A stretch of 64,000 nucleotides of DNA. It comes from Hoeflea marina. GTDB lineage: Bacteria > Pseudomonadota > Alphaproteobacteria > Rhizobiales > Rhizobiaceae. Of the stretch, positions 27,393 through 36,434 are shown piece after piece. The stretch covers positions 1,220,184 through 1,284,183 of the forward strand of contig NZ_QGTR01000001.1 in NCBI RefSeq assembly GCF_003182275.1, in the 5' to 3' direction. Below the pieces are notes generated by a model, which made no database searches, was not told the DNA's origin, and saw only the letters and a program-made list of their open reading frames with translations. The position numbers and the translations under genes were made by a program. The stretch's first letter is position 1. The number at the start of each line of letters is the position of its first letter.

Positions 27393-27562
27393 TATACTGG
27401 CCTAGATTCTGATCACGGCTTGGATTTGTCTGATTCGTTTGGTCTCCTCCCGGCATGCATGCGGCGCTCTGGTTGTCCTCCCTGATCGGAATTGCGCTCT
27501 GGTGTGCCTTACTTGCCCCGCTTTCCTGAAAATGGAAAGGCGGGGCATTTTTTGCCCCGCCC
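27393..27562 (+). ncRNA. Candidate anti-Shine-Dalgarno small RNA with strong terminator
   Basis: A -10-like TATACT (27393-27398) is followed by about 150 bp holding two C/U-rich anti-Shine-Dalgarno stretches, TCTCCTCCC (27442-27450) and GTCCTCCC (27475-27482). A direct repeat GCGCTCTGGT and a textbook terminator follow. Stem TGCCCCGC-TTTCC (27514-27526) pairs with GGAAAGGCGGGGCA (27534-27547) and is followed by six T. This matches the general plan of the alphaproteobacterial cuckoo/ar14-type RNAs, which carry CCUCCUCCC motifs. No -35 at good spacing was found. A 24-codon hydrophobic ORF (27455-27529) overlaps it but has no ribosome binding site. The elements are read directly; the RNA assignment is inference. 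Confidence 0.45.
27539..27561. terminator. Second terminator hairpin, shared with ferredoxin reductase gene
   Basis: GGCGGGGC (27539-27546) and GCCCCGCC (27554-27561) form an 8-bp stem with an A/T loop and CTTTTC after it. It excludes the upstream stem at 27514-27547, with which it shares bases. It may also stop transcripts arriving on the minus strand from the reductase gene ending at 27640. Confidence 0.75.
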
Positions 27563-27639
27563 TTTTCTGTTTACCGTTTCCGAAACTCAGAAATACCTGA
27601 AAGAAGAGCCGTCACGCGGTACTATAGTTGACGTCCGCC

Positions 27640-28689
<1,050 letters not shown>

Positions 28690-28722
28690 TCATGCCTGCT
28701 CTCGGTCAGGCCCTGGCAGAGA

Positions 28723-29043
28723 TCAGGCCTGCCGTTCCGGCACCTGCACGACAAGACCGTCGAACTCGTCGCGAACCCGGATCTGGCAGGAAAGACGGGA
28801 CGTGGGCCGCACGTCGAAGGCGAAATCGAGCATGTCCTCTTCCATGGCTTCGGGTGCCCCGACCTTTTCGGCCCAGGCCGGATCGACATAGACGTGGCAG
28901 GTCGCGCAGGCGCAGGCGCCGCCGCATTCGGCCTCGATTCCCGGAACGGAATTGCGGATCGCATTCTCCATTACGGTCGAGCCGTTCTCGGCCTCGATGT
29001 CAAAACGCGTGCCGTCAAAGGCGACGATGGTAATCTTGGTCAT
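28723..29043 (-). CDS. 2Fe-2S ferredoxin, adrenodoxin type
   Basis: 106-residue electron carrier. The cluster ligands are visible as [16 protein letters not shown] (three Cys) and, about 36 residues later, RLSCQIRV. The GxxACxTC-like spacing CGGACACATC is the ISC/adrenodoxin-type loop. Length and C-terminal VVQVPERQA are normal. It lies 57 bp upstream of the ferredoxin reductase gene, probably in one transcript. Role (hydroxylase, Fe-S or general) cannot be told. Confidence 0.95.
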   Translation of the reverse strand: MTKITIVAFDGTRFDIEAENGSTVMENAIRNSVPGIEAECGGACACATCHVYVDPAWAEKVGAPEAMEEDMLDFAFDVRPTSRLSCQIRVRDEFDGLVVQVPERQA

Positions 29044-29263
29044 GGAGGATCTTTCCCGCAGTCCGAATTGGTCTGTGGGTTACATACACTCTCATATGCG
29101 CGAAACAAGGTTGAAAACCGCGCTGCGACAATTCCGAACCGGAACACAATTCCAAAACGCCGGTTCCCGGGCGCGCCGCGCCCGTCACCCGCTCCGGCCG
29201 GACCGGCACGGGCCGGCCGGCACGGCGCTCATGCCGCAGTGCGGCAAGGCACCGGGCGCGGGA

Positions 29264-29632
29264 TCAGCGTGAGAGTCCGACAATGAAATTGTCTGCGTCG
29301 ACGACTGCCTTCGTGAAGGCTGCCACGGCGCCCAGATCACCTGGCCGGGCTTCGACCAGGCCGGCGCAGCGGGCGACCTCGAAGGCGCCGATACCCTTCG
29401 CCGAGCCGAGGATCTTGTGTGCGAGTGCCTTGCGGCCTTCTGTATCAAGACGTGCCATTTCGTTGACCGATTGCCGGGCCTGGCGGGCAAAGAGCGCCAG
29501 CACCTCGGATTCCAGGGACTTGTCGCCGCCGGTCTGGCAGGCCAGATGAACCAGATCGACAGGGCGGCTGCCGGAAGGACGCGGCTGGTGGCCGCATTCT
29601 GGAGCCTCGAATGCAATGTTGGGTGCCGCCAT
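29264..29632 (-). CDS. Hpt-domain phosphotransfer protein
   Basis: 122 residues forming one histidine phosphotransfer domain. The helix LAHKILGSAKGIGAFEVA contains the phosphorylatable His and the typical GSAxGIGA loop; LFARQARQSVNEMARLD is the preceding helix. It has no kinase domain. Divergently transcribed from the GPR-like gene, it could pass phosphate in a phosphorelay, but the partner kinase is not shown. It is not ChpT, which is larger. Confidence 0.85.
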   Translation of the reverse strand: MAAPNIAFEAPECGHQPRPSGSRPVDLVHLACQTGGDKSLESEVLALFARQARQSVNEMARLDTEGRKALAHKILGSAKGIGAFEVARCAGLVEARPGDLGAVAAFTKAVVDADNFIVGLSR

Positions 29633-30010
29633 AGCGGATGTTCCTTTCTAGAACCAAGCTGCCTGATTGTCCTCCCAAAGCAATGAAGCCGCGTAAACGC
29701 AGGCTCGATTCTGGCGGGCAAATCTGTATTCTTGGTTAACGGGCCGTAAATGTGGCTAATCATTGGCGTTCCGGCCCGCGTCGGAGCTTTTTTGCGGCTC
29801 CAATTAGCGGTGGATGAAGCCTCGCTCCGGCCACATCTAATTGTTAAATCGCCCTTTATGTGCGACTAGAATGAGTGTTTGAGGGTCCGGGAACAGGCTT
29901 TGCGTGTGGTCCGGACGTAAATTCGTTCGGGCAAGCATACCAGGAGAGTTCGATACCAGCGGTGGATGTCAGCTCGCCAGATCCGGAACGGGTAACGAGG
30001 CGTAAATTGC
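29633..30010. promoter_or_regulatory. Divergent promoter region with two CtrA-box-like sites
   Basis: 378 bp between the Hpt gene (minus) and the GPR-like gene (plus), without an ORF of note. It holds TTAA-N7-TAAA (29736-29750) and TTAA-N7-TTTA (29844-29858), each one base off the CtrA consensus TTAA-N7-TTAA. Both flanking genes fit a cell-cycle theme, which makes CtrA control plausible but unproven. Confidence 0.4.
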
Positions 30011-33000
30011 ATGAACCAGAAAACGACAGACAAGAGCATCGATGAGCAGACCTTCGAAGCGCTGGAAGACGCGCTGAAGATCGATCTGGGCGATGACGAC
30101 CACAACCCGCTCGACGACATCTCGCTCGATGAGCTGGAAGCGCAGGTCTCCAAGGCAGCCAGGGAACTGGCCGAGGCCGGCAAGAGCGCGACCGTCGCCC
30201 CCGCCAAATCCTCCGCCCCTGCCGCCGAGCCCCGTGCGGCGCGCTCGTCGCCGCCGCCGTTCACGCCCGCCCAGCCGCTCGCGCCCGCCAATGACGATGC
30301 CCGCAAGACAACCGCCGCCCTGCTGCGCTCGCTCGAAATCCGCTCCAGCGGCAATGCCATCCGCAATGCGAGCATCGTCTCGGTGCTGTGGACCATCGGC
30401 TGTCTGGGCCTCGCCAATCTGTTCTTCGGACCCGGCATCTGGCAGATCGGCAGCATGGCCGATCTCGTTGCCAATCCCGCGGCGATCGGCGTTGCTGTCG
30501 CCATTCTCGTGCCCATCCTGGTGTTCTTTGCCTTTGCCGTGATGATGGCGCGGGCCCGCGAAATGCGCTCCGCCGCCCGGTCGATGGCCGAAGTGGCCCT
30601 GCGCCTTGCCGAGCCGGAAACTGTCACCGGCGATCACATCCTGACGGTCGGACAGGCGGTCCGCCGCGAAGTCTCGGCCATGAACGAAGGCATCGAGCGC
30701 ACCATCGCGCGCGCCTCCGAGCTGGAGACACTGGTCCATTCCGAAGTCAACGCGCTCGAGCGCAGCTATTCGGACAATGAAATGCGCGTGCGCAGCCTGG
30801 TGCAGGAACTGGGCAGCGAGCGCGACGCCATCGTCACCCATGCCGAGCGCATCCGCGCCTCGATCGCCGGCGCCCACGAGCAGCTCAAGGATGAGCTGAC
30901 GGTTGCCGGCGAAGACATTTCCAACCGCATCTCCACCTCGGGCGAGGCCTTCGCCCGCCTGATGGAGACTCGCGCCGCCAATCTGCAGGAACGCACCACC
31001 GAGACCAGCCAGCTTCTCGAAAGCATGTTCTCGAGCCGCACCGATGCACTGCTGACGTCGCTGCGCAATTCCGGCCTCGAACTGGGCGAGGAGTTCGACA
31101 CCCGCCTGGAAATGCTCAATGTGCAGCTCTCGCAGCGCGGAAAGGCGTTGCTCGCCGAATTCGAGACGCGGGCGACGTCGCTCGACACCAACACCGAGAA
31201 GCTCAATGCCGCGCTCGGCGACCGTGCCAAGCAGCTCAATGAGACGCTCATTGCACGCACCCGGGAGATTTCCGAAACGCTCGGCGTCGGTCAGCAGGCG
31301 ATCTCCAGCGGGCTTGAATCCACGCTCAATGCCCTCAATGCCTCGCTTGACGAGAAGGGCGCCGCCTTCCGCCAGGCCCTCAAGGTCAGCGCCGACGACG
31401 CGGTCATGGATCTCGACCTGCGATCAGGCTTCTTCGAGGAGAAGCTGACCTCCTCCGTTGCTCAGCTGACATCGGCCTTCGATGAGCGCGTCTCCGAGTT
31501 CACCTCCGCCTTCGACAACCGCGCCGGCTCGCTCGACGGCAAGCTGAGCGAGAGCCTGTCGCGCATCAACGAGACCCTCAATGGCGGCGTCAGCGCCATG
31601 GACGGCATCCTTTCGACCAGCCTCGAGCGCATCGGCGCCACCCTTTCCGACCGCGCCAGCGCGATGGAAGCATCGCTGGAATCCGGCGCCGGCCGCATCG
31701 AGACCTCGATCGGCAGCCGCGCGGACGCACTTGATGTCTCGCTTCAGTCCGGAGCCGACCGCATCGAAACCGCCTTCGGCTCCGGCGCCGGCCGCATCGA
31801 GGCGAGCCTCGCCGAAAAGACGGCCGCCGTCGAGGCAGCACTCGCCAGTTCCACCGACCGCTTCGAGAGCGCCGCCGCCCGCAGCGCCGATGGCATCGCC
31901 AACGCGCTGTCCGGAGCCGAGAGCCGCATCGACGAGACCATGAATGCCCGTTCGGCGGCTCTGTTCGGCCGTCTCGATGAGAGCGCGCTGGAAATGGAAC
32001 GCCGTCTGACCAGCCATATCGACACGCTGAATGCGGCCCTCGCCCAGGGTGGCCAGTCGATCGACGGCACGCTCACCGCCGCCTCCGCATCGATCCAGGA
32101 CAGCCTGACCTCCGGGTCGTCGGACCTCGCGGCAAGCCTGGCGTCCGGATCGGAGGCGATCGCCGCCAATCTGGCGTCCGGCACCGAAGCGTTGCAGGCC
32201 AGCCTGACGTCCGGGTCCGAGATCCTGCGCACCCGCCTGGCAGAGGAGAACAATCACCTCGCCTCGACCCTGGAAGTGGAGAGCCGCCGCATTGCCGAGA
32301 CCACCGAGGCCGCCAATGCCCGCATCGCCGAAACCTTCGATGCCGGATCCTCGCGCGTCGACGAGCGCCTGTCGACCATGAACAACATGCTGTCGCTCGG
32401 TCTCGACTCGGTCTCGCGGACCATCGAAGGCAAGGCGACCGGCCTCGCCTCCAAGCTGCGCGAAGCCGTGGCCCAGGCAGCCGAAGAACTCGACATCAAC
32501 GCCCTCAAGGCTGGCGAAGTGCTGGAAAACGTGAGCAACGGCTTTGCCGGCCGGCTCGACGAGCAGAGCCGCCAGTTCGTCAGCCGCATCGAGGAGCACC
32601 TCGATCACCGCAGCGCCGATCTTGCCGCCCATGCCGACGGCATCGCCCAGCGGATCGGCGCCAGCGCCGAGAACCTCGGCCACGAAGCCACACGCATCGG
32701 CAGCCTGTTCGACCAGGTCGGCGAGACGGTCAGCAGCCGGACGGCCGCCATCACGGAAACGCTGGCCGAAAGCGAAGCCCGCTTTGCAGCCCAGGCCGCC
32801 TCGCTTGCCGCGCGCCTGGCAGAGGAAACCGGCGCGATTGCCGGCCGCCTCACCGACACGGCCGACGGCGTCGTCTCCGCGCTCGACCACAAGACCCGCG
32901 ATATGGCCGACAGGCTCAGCGAGGCCGGAACTTCGCTGGAAGCCCGCACCGACGCCCTCGGCGCATCGCTTGTCCAGCGGACGGACGGCATATCCGGCAA

Positions 33001-35113
33001 GCTGGACGATGCGGGCGCGGCGCTTGAGGCGCGCACCATTGCGCTTGGCAACGCGCTGAGCCAGAAGACCGCCAGCATCTCCGACCAGCTTGCTGAGGCC
33101 GGCGCCGCGCTCGAGGCGCAGACCGAAACCCTCGGCGCGTCTCTGTCCGGCAAGACCGACCAGATTTCCGGCAAGCTGGGCGAGGCCGGCTCGGCGCTGG
33201 AGGCCCGGACCGAAAAGATGGGCGACACGCTGGTGTCCAAGACGGGCGTCATTGCCGACAGGCTGCTCGAGGCGGGTTCTGCCATCGAGGCGACGTCCGA
33301 CACGGCCGGCAAGGCGCTCGAACAGAAGGCCGCGGCCATCGCAGACCGCTTCGTGCTGGCGGAGCGCGCCATCGATGTGCGTGCCACCTCGATCCATTCG
33401 ACGCTCGACGAGCGCACCCGCGAGCTCAATTCCATGCTGGCCAGCCGCTCGGCCGAGCTCTCGCGGGTCATCGACGAGCAGGTGCGGCCGCTGGTGGATC
33501 GCTATGCGGCAAGCGGCGAAGACCTCTCGACCCGCCTGACGGAGATCACCCAGACCAGCACAGACCGTCTCAGGGCCGAGAACGCCGCCCTGATCAATGC
33601 CATCACCACCCGCACCAGCGAGACCTTGTCGGCAATCGAAGGCGTCAATCAGAGCCTGAGCACCAATGTCGGTGATCTGCTGGCCCGGCTTGGTGCCAGC
33701 AACGCGGAAATCTCCGGCGTCATCGATCGCGCCAGCGTCGCGCTCGGCGGCGTCAACGACCGCCTTGCCGAGACCACCGGCGAATTCGCCACCTCCGCCG
33801 AAAAGGCAGCCGAGATGCTGTCGAGCTCCTCCCGGCTTCTCGATGGCAAGGTCGAGCGCCTGACCGACATCTCCAGCCGCACGCTCAACCAGGTCGGCGC
33901 CATTGCCGGCCGCTTCGACGAGCACTCCCGCGTCCTGGCCTCGGCGTCCGATCTGCTTGGCGCCGCCCAGTCCAACCTTGCCTCGACGCTGGAAGAGCGC
34001 CGCGCGGCGCTCGAAACCCTGTCCGTCGGACTGGTCAGCCGTTCCGAGGAAATCGAAGCCACCATGCGGTCGCTCGAAGGCGTCGTCGAGAAGGCCTTCT
34101 CCGGCGCCGACGACCTCGCCCGACGCGCCGCCGGCCGCCTCGAGGGCCGCCTCACCGACGCCAGCACCAATGTCGGAAAGCTGCTTGACGACAGCGAGGC
34201 CCGCGCCGGCAGCGTTGCCGCCGCCATGCGCGACAGCGTCCGTGAAGCCGTCGAGGACGCGGTCGCGCGCTTCGCAGGCGCCACCGACGAGATCCGCCAG
34301 TCGGCCACCGACATCCGCAAGGAGCTCTCGGCCACGCGCAGCGAACTCAAGAAGGGCGCCTTCGACCTGCCCGAGGAAACGCGGGAAAGCGCCGCGGCCA
34401 TGCGGCGCGCGGTCGCCGACCAGATCAAGGCGCTGCAGGACCTGTCGCAGATCGTCGGCCAGTCCACCCGCCGCACCGAGATCGCCGAGCCCGCTGCCCG
34501 CGCGCCGGCTCCGCGTCCCGCCCCCCAGCCGGCGGCACGCCAACCCGAGCAGCCGGCCGCTCCGCTGCGCCAGCAGCCGGTTTCGGCACCACGCGAACCG
34601 CAGTTGCGTGGCAGCCTCGGCGTCGAGGAGCGCCCCGTCGCCAAGACCGCGCCTGTCGCCGGCAGCGGCTGGGTCAGCGACCTGCTGCGCGGCGCCAACC
34701 GAGAGGAAGAGGAGGCTGCCCGGGCGCCCGCGCCCGCCAAGGCCGCCGAGCGCAACCCGCGCCATGTGGTGGAATCGCTCAACTCGCTGTCGGTCGACAT
34801 CGCCCGCGCCATCGACCACGATGCCTCGGTCGAACTGTGGCGCCGCTACCAGCGCGGCGAGCGCGATGTCTTCACACGCCGGCTCTACACGCTCAAGGGC
34901 CAGCAGACCTTCGACGAAATCCAGCGCAAATACACCCGCGAGCCGGAATTCCGCTCGGCCGTGGACCGCTACATCAACGATTTCGAGAAGCTGCTGTCGG
35001 ATGTGGCCCGCAACGACCGCGACAACATGATGACGCAGACCTATCTGACGTCGGACACCGGCAAGGTCTACACCATGCTGGCCCACGCCAGCGGCCGCTT
35101 CGGCAAGGAATAG
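30011..35113 (+). CDS. GPR/RgsE-like giant apolipoprotein-repeat polar growth protein
   Basis: 1700 residues. An acidic N-terminus (residues 1-110) is followed by two membrane helices (about 121-140 and 157-179). About 1300 residues of helical repeats follow in which Ile/Leu and Ala alternate with charged residues, like apolipoprotein A/kinesin coiled coils. A clean 29-residue repeat (LEARTDALGASL-type) occurs near residues 976-1091. A Pro/Ala linker (about 1495-1590) precedes an ordered C-terminus (FDEIQRKYTREPEFRSAVDRYI). This layout matches the growth pole ring protein GPR of Agrobacterium and RgsE of Sinorhizobium, needed for polar growth. It is somewhat shorter than the roughly 2100 residues I recall for GPR. 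Identity rests on architecture. Confidence 0.8.
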   Translation: MNQKTTDKSIDEQTFEALEDALKIDLGDDDHNPLDDISLDELEAQVSKAARELAEAGKSATVAPAKSSAPAAEPRAARSSPPPFTPAQPLAPANDDARKTTAALLRSLEIRSSGNAIRNASIVSVLWTIGCLGLANLFFGPGIWQIGSMADLVANPAAIGVAVAILVPILVFFAFAVMMARAREMRSAARSMAEVALRLAEPETVTGDHILTVGQAVRREVSAMNEGIERTIARASELETLVHSEVNALERSYSDNEMRVRSLVQELGSERDAIVTHAERIRASIAGAHEQLKDELTVAGEDISNRISTSGEAFARLMETRAANLQERTTETSQLLESMFSSRTDALLTSLRNSGLELGEEFDTRLEMLNVQLSQRGKALLAEFETRATSLDTNTEKLNAALGDRAKQLNETLIARTREISETLGVGQQAISSGLESTLNALNASLDEKGAAFRQALKVSADDAVMDLDLRSGFFEEKLTSSVAQLTSAFDERVSEFTSAFDNRAGSLDGKLSESLSRINETLNGGVSAMDGILSTSLERIGATLSDRASAMEASLESGAGRIETSIGSRADALDVSLQSGADRIETAFGSGAGRIEASLAEKTAAVEAALASSTDRFESAAARSADGIANALSGAESRIDETMNARSAALFGRLDESALEMERRLTSHIDTLNAALAQGGQSIDGTLTAASASIQDSLTSGSSDLAASLASGSEAIAANLASGTEALQASLTSGSEILRTRLAEENNHLASTLEVESRRIAETTEAANARIAETFDAGSSRVDERLSTMNNMLSLGLDSVSRTIEGKATGLASKLREAVAQAAEELDINALKAGEVLENVSNGFAGRLDEQSRQFVSRIEEHLDHRSADLAAHADGIAQRIGASAENLGHEATRIGSLFDQVGETVSSRTAAITETLAESEARFAAQAASLAARLAEETGAIAGRLTDTADGVVSALDHKTRDMADRLSEAGTSLEARTDALGASLVQRTDGISGKLDDAGAALEARTIALGNALSQKTASISDQLAEAGAALEAQTETLGASLSGKTDQISGKLGEAGSALEARTEKMGDTLVSKTGVIADRLLEAGSAIEATSDTAGKALEQKAAAIADRFVLAERAIDVRATSIHSTLDERTRELNSMLASRSAELSRVIDEQVRPLVDRYAASGEDLSTRLTEITQTSTDRLRAENAALINAITTRTSETLSAIEGVNQSLSTNVGDLLARLGASNAEISGVIDRASVALGGVNDRLAETTGEFATSAEKAAEMLSSSSRLLDGKVERLTDISSRTLNQVGAIAGRFDEHSRVLASASDLLGAAQSNLASTLEERRAALETLSVGLVSRSEEIEATMRSLEGVVEKAFSGADDLARRAAGRLEGRLTDASTNVGKLLDDSEARAGSVAAAMRDSVREAVEDAVARFAGATDEIRQSATDIRKELSATRSELKKGAFDLPEETRESAAAMRRAVADQIKALQDLSQIVGQSTRRTEIAEPAARAPAPRPAPQPAARQPEQPAAPLRQQPVSAPREPQLRGSLGVEERPVAKTAPVAGSGWVSDLLRGANREEEEAARAPAPAKAAERNPRHVVESLNSLSVDIARAIDHDASVELWRRYQRGERDVFTRRLYTLKGQQTFDEIQRKYTREPEFRSAVDRYINDFEKLLSDVARNDRDNMMTQTYLTSDTGKVYTMLAHASGRFGKE
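32936..33283 (+). repeat. 87-bp tandem repeats in the GPR-like gene
   Basis: Four consecutive 29-codon units start at 32936, each reading LEA-(R/Q)-T-x3-(L/M)-G-x2-L then ISGKL-AGAA-like endings; a fifth is degenerate. The units diverge at nucleotide level, so the repeat is old and maintained by structure. Confidence 0.75.
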
Positions 35114-35123
35114 TGATCGTCGC

Positions 35124-35567
35124 ATGACGGACAACACGCAAAGCCCCGCCCCCGCGCGGGGCTTTGCCGTCCTGGGACTGGGTGAAATCGCCATCCGCTG
35201 CAACGATCTTGCGTCGATGACCGCGTTTTATCGCGACATCATCGGCCTCGACATCTTCTCCGATCGCGGCGGCATCGTCTTCTTCCGGCTTGACAACGGC
35301 GTCGCCGGCCACACCGCCGTGCTGGCGCTGTTCGACCGCGAGCGGAACCCCGATCGCCCCGGACCGCTGACGCCGTCCTCGACGCTGCATCACCTGGCGC
35401 TGACGGTGGCGGCCGACCGGCAGGGTGCCGCTTGCAGCTGGTTTGATCGCAACGGCATTACCTGGCATGCGGAGGATTTCGGTTGGGTCGGCTGGCGCGG
35501 CATCTTCGTCCGCGATCCCGAGGGCAACACGGTGGAACTGGTGGCACGGGTGACCGCGCCGGACTGA
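35124..35567 (+). CDS. VOC-family (glyoxalase-like) protein
   Basis: 147-residue vicinal oxygen chelate domain protein: AIRCNDLASMTAFYRDIIGL at the start of the first beta-alpha-beta-beta-beta module, LHHLALTVAA (metal His) and FVRDPEGNTVELV (metal Glu) in the second. This family includes glyoxalases, dioxygenases and resistance proteins; the substrate cannot be predicted. It starts 10 bp after the GPR-like gene, so it may be co-transcribed. A 12-bp terminator-like hairpin covers its first codons (35138-35167). The start has weak Shine-Dalgarno (GTGATCGTCGC). Confidence 0.85.
   Translation: MTDNTQSPAPARGFAVLGLGEIAIRCNDLASMTAFYRDIIGLDIFSDRGGIVFFRLDNGVAGHTAVLALFDRERNPDRPGPLTPSSTLHHLALTVAADRQGAACSWFDRNGITWHAEDFGWVGWRGIFVRDPEGNTVELVARVTAPD
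35138..35167 (+). terminator. Terminator-like hairpin inside the start of the VOC gene
   Basis: GCAAAGCCCCGC (35138-35149) and GCGGGGCTTTGC (35156-35167) form a perfect 12-bp stem 24 bp past the GPR-like stop. It spans codons 5-15 of the VOC frame. No T-run follows beyond the stem. It may attenuate read-through or shield the VOC start. Confidence 0.45.
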
Positions 35568-35763
35568 GGCTCTTCTGCGCGAGCAGGGCACGCGACGCCG
35601 GACTGTGCAGGCCCCATGCCAGCGCGAACGTCCGCTCGAGCCAGGGCGCCGGGGCTTCAGGTCATCAAGACCGGAACTGCGACAGGATTGGATCGATGGA
35701 CTGCCGTCCGGCGGCCTGAGCGCCTGTCTCGAGCGCCGCGCGGCCGGGATGAATTGTCTCGGC

Positions 35764-36348
35764 TCAGATCCGTTTGAGCGACCAGGTCACGAGATCGGTG
35801 ACGACGCTCTCGAAGGCGCGGTCGAGCGCCTGCACATAGGCGGCATTGCCGCTGCCGCTGACGGGTGACGCGCCCTTGAACACTTCGCTCGCCACCACCG
35901 TGCCGTTGCGGTCGTTGAGCACCTTGGCGGAGATCTCCACCTCGGCGTGCTCGCCGCCATTGACCCGGATCTCGAAGGAGCGGATCGCCGTGGCGATCTG
36001 GTAGTCGATCGCCAGCCCCTCGCCCGGCCGGCCGACGCCGCCGACCTTACCGGAATTCTCGAAGGCCTGGACGAGCTTGTCCTGGACGATCTTCGGCAGG
36101 CGGTCCGACCATTGCGACTTGGCCAGGTACTGGATTGCAGATGGCGATGTGCGGATGACGATCTGCTGGCTGTCGAGCGCCTTGAGCGCCAGCGGTTCGG
36201 CAATGAGGATCTGGCGGTTGCGCGCCGACTGGCCCGTGACCGTCGGAGCGTCGGTGAGACCGAAAGTGTCGGGCGGGGTCGATCCGATCCCCCCCGCGCA
36301 ACCGGCAAGCATAGTCAGTCCGCACAGCAACAAAATCCGGGCCCGCAT
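35764..36348 (-). CDS. ABC-type transport auxiliary lipoprotein (Mla/PqiC-like)
   Basis: About 194-residue lipoprotein with lipobox LAGC (ILLLCGLTMLAGC), targeting it to the periplasmic face. The mature domain is of the LptE-like/PqiC ABC_trans_aux type: RQILIAEPLALKALDSQQIVIR, SQWSDRLPKIVQDKLVQAFE, and a C-terminal helix AYVQALDRAFESVVTDLVTW. It is the last gene of the mlaE-mlaF-mlaD cluster, 86 bp after mlaD, and probably completes this lipid transporter. The start is ATG 36348, giving a proper lipoprotein signal; the frame is open upstream to 36438. Confidence 0.88.
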   Translation of the reverse strand: MRARILLLCGLTMLAGCAGGIGSTPPDTFGLTDAPTVTGQSARNRQILIAEPLALKALDSQQIVIRTSPSAIQYLAKSQWSDRLPKIVQDKLVQAFENSGKVGGVGRPGEGLAIDYQIATAIRSFEIRVNGGEHAEVEISAKVLNDRNGTVVASEVFKGASPVSGSGNAAYVQALDRAFESVVTDLVTWSLKRI

Positions 36349-36434
36349 GCGCAAGCAACTCCTCAAATATTCAGGGACGAGCCCGTTCCGGTCCGTATGC
36401 ATGGTTTCGAAACTGCGATGATGCAGGGCGCGAG

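Noticed and set aside
27455..27529. 24-codon hydrophobic ORF inside the candidate small RNA
   Set aside because: No ribosome binding site; the upstream bases are anti-Shine-Dalgarno in character. Kept only as a note under the RNA.
31424..35203. 1259-codon minus-strand frame opposite the GPR-like gene
   Set aside because: Low-complexity Gly/Arg/Asp antisense frame of a repetitive gene; no start signal or family features.
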